This document shows positions 61,927-64,000 of a DNA stretch of 64,000 nt, piece by piece. A model generated the notes under the pieces. It had not been told where the DNA came from, made no database searches, and saw only the letters and a program-made list of their open reading frames with translations. A program made the translations under genes and the position numbers. Position 1 is the first letter of the stretch. Each line of letters opens with the position of its first letter. This stretch comes from Glutamicibacter sp. JC586 (GTDB lineage: Bacteria > Actinomycetota > Actinomycetes > Actinomycetales > Micrococcaceae), in NCBI RefSeq assembly GCF_009805585.1, contig NZ_VHIN01000010.1:620001-684000 (forward strand), in the 5' to 3' direction.

Positions 61927-63510
61927 CTAGCCGTTCAGTTCCAGTTCCTCGAGCATGAACTTGGCACCGAGTTCGCCGATCAGAATCGATGGCGCGTTGG
62001 TATTGCCTGTAGTAATCTTTGGCATGATCGACGCGTCAATCACGCGCAATCCTTGCAGGCCCTGCACCCGCAACTGCGGATCCACCACGGAGTCCTCACC
62101 CGTGCCCATGGCACAGGTTCCGACTTGGTGGTGGTAGGTGACCACGTTATTACGGATGTAGTCTTCGAGTTGTTCATCGCTTTGGACATCGGTCCCTGGA
62201 TAGATTTCTTTCGCACCCCATTCTTCTTGCAGGGCATCTTGCTGCAACATGTCGCGGCATTGCTTGATGGAGAATAAGAACGCATCCATATCTCGTTGGT
62301 CATCTAGCGCGTTCAGATCGATTTGGATTGGATCATCAAGTCCCGGGCCACTCAGTGTCAATTCACCGCGGCTGTAGGGGGTGACGATTCCAGAATGCAA
62401 GGTCAGTGCGGTGCCTTCAGTAGGTTCCATCCCCGGTGAGTACATGGGCACGGCAAAGAAGATCGGTTGGGTATCGGGAACTTCAAGACCTTCACGGGAT
62501 CGTGCAAACATGTGCGACTGCGACACAGATACTCCCGGACGCGGGGCTGGAATGTCTTGTTTTGTCGTTTCAGCGATAACTGGTGCCAGCAGGTGATCGT
62601 GTAGATTCTTTCCAACGCCAGACAAATCATGGACCGGGTTCACCCCAACCTTCTCCAGTTCATTAGCTGGGCCAATGCCAGAGCGCAGCAGGATCTGGGG
62701 AGAACCCAAAGCCCCAGCGCTCAACACCACCTGGTCCGCCAGTAGCTGATGCATTTGTTCGTCTTGACGGTAGTTAACGCCAACAACTTTGCCCTTGTCC
62801 AGGATGAGGGAATGGACCTCAGCACCGGTAATAATGGTGGCTTTTCCTCGCACAGGCTTCAGATAGGCCTTATAGGAATTAACTCTCTGACCGTCAACGA
62901 TATTCACTTGCTCTTTGGAGACGCCCTCTAGAACCCCCGAGTTGTAGTCTGGGTTGAATTCGACGCCCGACTGCTGCGCGGCCTTAACAATAGAGGCATG
63001 AATGTCATCTAACTGATAGTCGTTATCGACAGGAATCAAACCGTCAGTACCGTGAACTTCGCTGCTGCCACCAGAGAAGTTTTCAATTTCTCGATACACC
63101 GGGAGAACATTTTCCCAAGCCCAGGATGACCCACACTCCTTGGCCCACCCATCAAAGTCTTGCGGCGCACAGCGAACCCAAATGGTCGCGTTAAGTGCAT
63201 GGGATCCACCCAGAACTTTGCCGCGGGGCAAGTGGACTTGCTTGCCAGCAGTACCGGCCATGGCCGTGGTGTAGTAATCCCAGTCATCTGGGCTATGCCA
63301 GAGTTCGCCCATGCGCGAGAGATCGTGAATGGCCGGATTAGAATCTTCTCCGCCAGCTTCAAATACCGTGACATCGGCTCCTGCATCGATCAAACGCCGA
63401 GCTACCACCGACCCTGCTGAACCTGCACCGACCACAATGACTGATACATCGCCCACGACAAACCCACTTTCTCTCCCGTCAGCCCACCTCGATGTGTGCT
63501 GCGAAGTCAT
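61927..63510 (-). CDS. GMC-family oxidoreductase (choline dehydrogenase-like)
   Basis: A 527-residue FAD alcohol oxidoreductase. The dinucleotide fold is VIVVGAGSAGSVVARRL near residue 26, the GMC signature 1 is GKVLGGSHALNATIWVR near 97, and the catalytic His is in NVVTYHHQVGTCAMG near 466. Signature 2 lies in SAGALGSPQILLRSGIGP near 265. The start is uncertain: ATG 63510 lacks a ribosome site and the first 20 residues are atypical. Substrate may be an alcohol such as choline or a sugar alcohol. Confidence 0.9.
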   Translation of the reverse strand: MTSQHTSRWADGRESGFVVGDVSVIVVGAGSAGSVVARRLIDAGADVTVFEAGGEDSNPAIHDLSRMGELWHSPDDWDYYTTAMAGTAGKQVHLPRGKVLGGSHALNATIWVRCAPQDFDGWAKECGSSWAWENVLPVYREIENFSGGSSEVHGTDGLIPVDNDYQLDDIHASIVKAAQQSGVEFNPDYNSGVLEGVSKEQVNIVDGQRVNSYKAYLKPVRGKATIITGAEVHSLILDKGKVVGVNYRQDEQMHQLLADQVVLSAGALGSPQILLRSGIGPANELEKVGVNPVHDLSGVGKNLHDHLLAPVIAETTKQDIPAPRPGVSVSQSHMFARSREGLEVPDTQPIFFAVPMYSPGMEPTEGTALTLHSGIVTPYSRGELTLSGPGLDDPIQIDLNALDDQRDMDAFLFSIKQCRDMLQQDALQEEWGAKEIYPGTDVQSDEQLEDYIRNNVVTYHHQVGTCAMGTGEDSVVDPQLRVQGLQGLRVIDASIMPKITTGNTNAPSILIGELGAKFMLEELELNG

Positions 63511-63594
63511 AGATTCAGTGTGTCTGTGCTCTTGATTCGATGATTGTCATCTGGCGCAGGGCCCTTGTCTCTGAGCGCAAAAGGCAACTCACGC

Positions 63595-64000
63595 CTACTG
63601 CCCCTTACGTACCGCCCGCAATTCATCAACACGAACCAGCACTACGCCAGCCACAATTAATAGGCCCCCGAAAAGCTGGACAAGCCCCGGCAGTTCGGCC
63701 AGCAGTAGCCATGCCCACAGCACCGCGAAGAGGACCTCAGTCAATGAAATGAAACTAGCAACTTTGGAGCCCAGCTCCCTAGCTGCCATCACCCCGGTAG
63801 TGTACGAAAAGACGGTGGCAATCAGAATCAGACCAATCAACGCAACCCACCACGGGGTTGGGTAACCGGCGAAGGACCCGGTTCCGGCAGCGAACGTTAT
63901 CGGCAAAATACCCAGCCCACCTACGACCAGTACGGACAGTGCACCAACTGCCATTCCGCCGGCGGAGAGCATGATGGGAGGCAGTCCCCCATCGGCTTTG
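63595..64000 (-). CDS. EamA-family transporter, C-terminal part
   Basis: A reading frame open to the right edge codes at least 135 residues of the second EamA (drug/metabolite transporter) repeat. It includes the GGLPPIMLSAGGM start of the repeat and ASFISLTEVLFAVLWAWLLL near its end. The gene begins beyond the window. It is a small-molecule exporter of unknown substrate. Confidence 0.85.
   Translation of the reverse strand, partial: KADGGLPPIMLSAGGMAVGALSVLVVGGLGILPITFAAGTGSFAGYPTPWWVALIGLILIATVFSYTTGVMAARELGSKVASFISLTEVLFAVLWAWLLLAELPGLVQLFGGLLIVAGVVLVRVDELRAVRKGQ

Noticed and set aside
1-64000. CRISPR arrays and tRNA or rRNA genes
   Set aside because: No regular short repeats with unique spacers, no cas genes and no tRNA cloverleaf or rRNA stretch were seen.

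Overview
The window looks like the chromosome of a high-GC Gram-positive actinobacterium of the Micrococcaceae (Arthrobacter/Glutamicibacter type). The signs are many GTG starts, short AGGAG-type ribosome sites mixed with apparently leaderless genes, DesK/LiaS-type two-component systems, actinobacterial families (DUF2695, DUF4232, DUF2786, GPP34), and a FemX plus ATP-grasp pair of the kind expected for a bridged lysine-type wall. The genus is an inference. No rRNA, tRNA or CRISPR array was seen.

1-10.4 kb: a truncated FdhF/YdeP molybdopterin oxidoreductase and fdhD, then a divergent catabolic cluster. On the minus strand lie a SnoaL-flavin reductase fusion and a BCCT betaine-type carrier. On the plus strand lie a GntR regulator, two DUF1185 paralogues, an alpha/beta hydrolase, an aldehyde dehydrogenase, a 4-OT-like tautomerase and a luciferase-like flavin monooxygenase. 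The gene set resembles two-component flavin ring-cleavage pathways for pyridinium compounds (trigonelline or pyridine). Three near-identical palindromes mark the regulon, two of them across the start codons of the divergent genes.

10.4-37.8 kb: mostly ordinary chromosome. It holds a GNAT, VOC proteins, an acyl-CoA ligase, an ABC-2 transporter with DesKR-like regulators, DedA, DUF2695, an aminotransferase, rlmN, GPP34, TauE/SafE and an amino-acid oxidase. An agmatine-to-putrescine pair (aguA/aguB) has a TetR regulator and twin operators. Glutaminase, thioesterase, an SGNH hydrolase, a LiaSR-like system with a DUF4097 protein, PspA and a small AAA ATPase follow.

37.8-48.5 kb: an accessory region. 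A FAD aromatic hydroxylase gene runs at its 3' end into a decayed secreted-protein gene. An NCS1-type permease is divergent from it. A PhzF protein is followed by a gene-poor stretch, a host gene cut by an IS3-family element, and the tail of a second IS3-family transposase. A secreted protein gene with a 54-codon membrane-protein gene and an IclR regulator close the region.

48.5-64 kb: a small zinc-ribbon protein, DUF2786, YqeY, a DUF4232 lipoprotein-like protein, an ATP-grasp/FemX peptidoglycan-bridge pair, a csoR-copZ-copA copper operon with a leaderless csoR, a decayed secreted-protein gene, a tandem glycine riboswitch in front of cycA, a MarR-FUSC export pair, a GMC oxidoreductase and a truncated EamA transporter.
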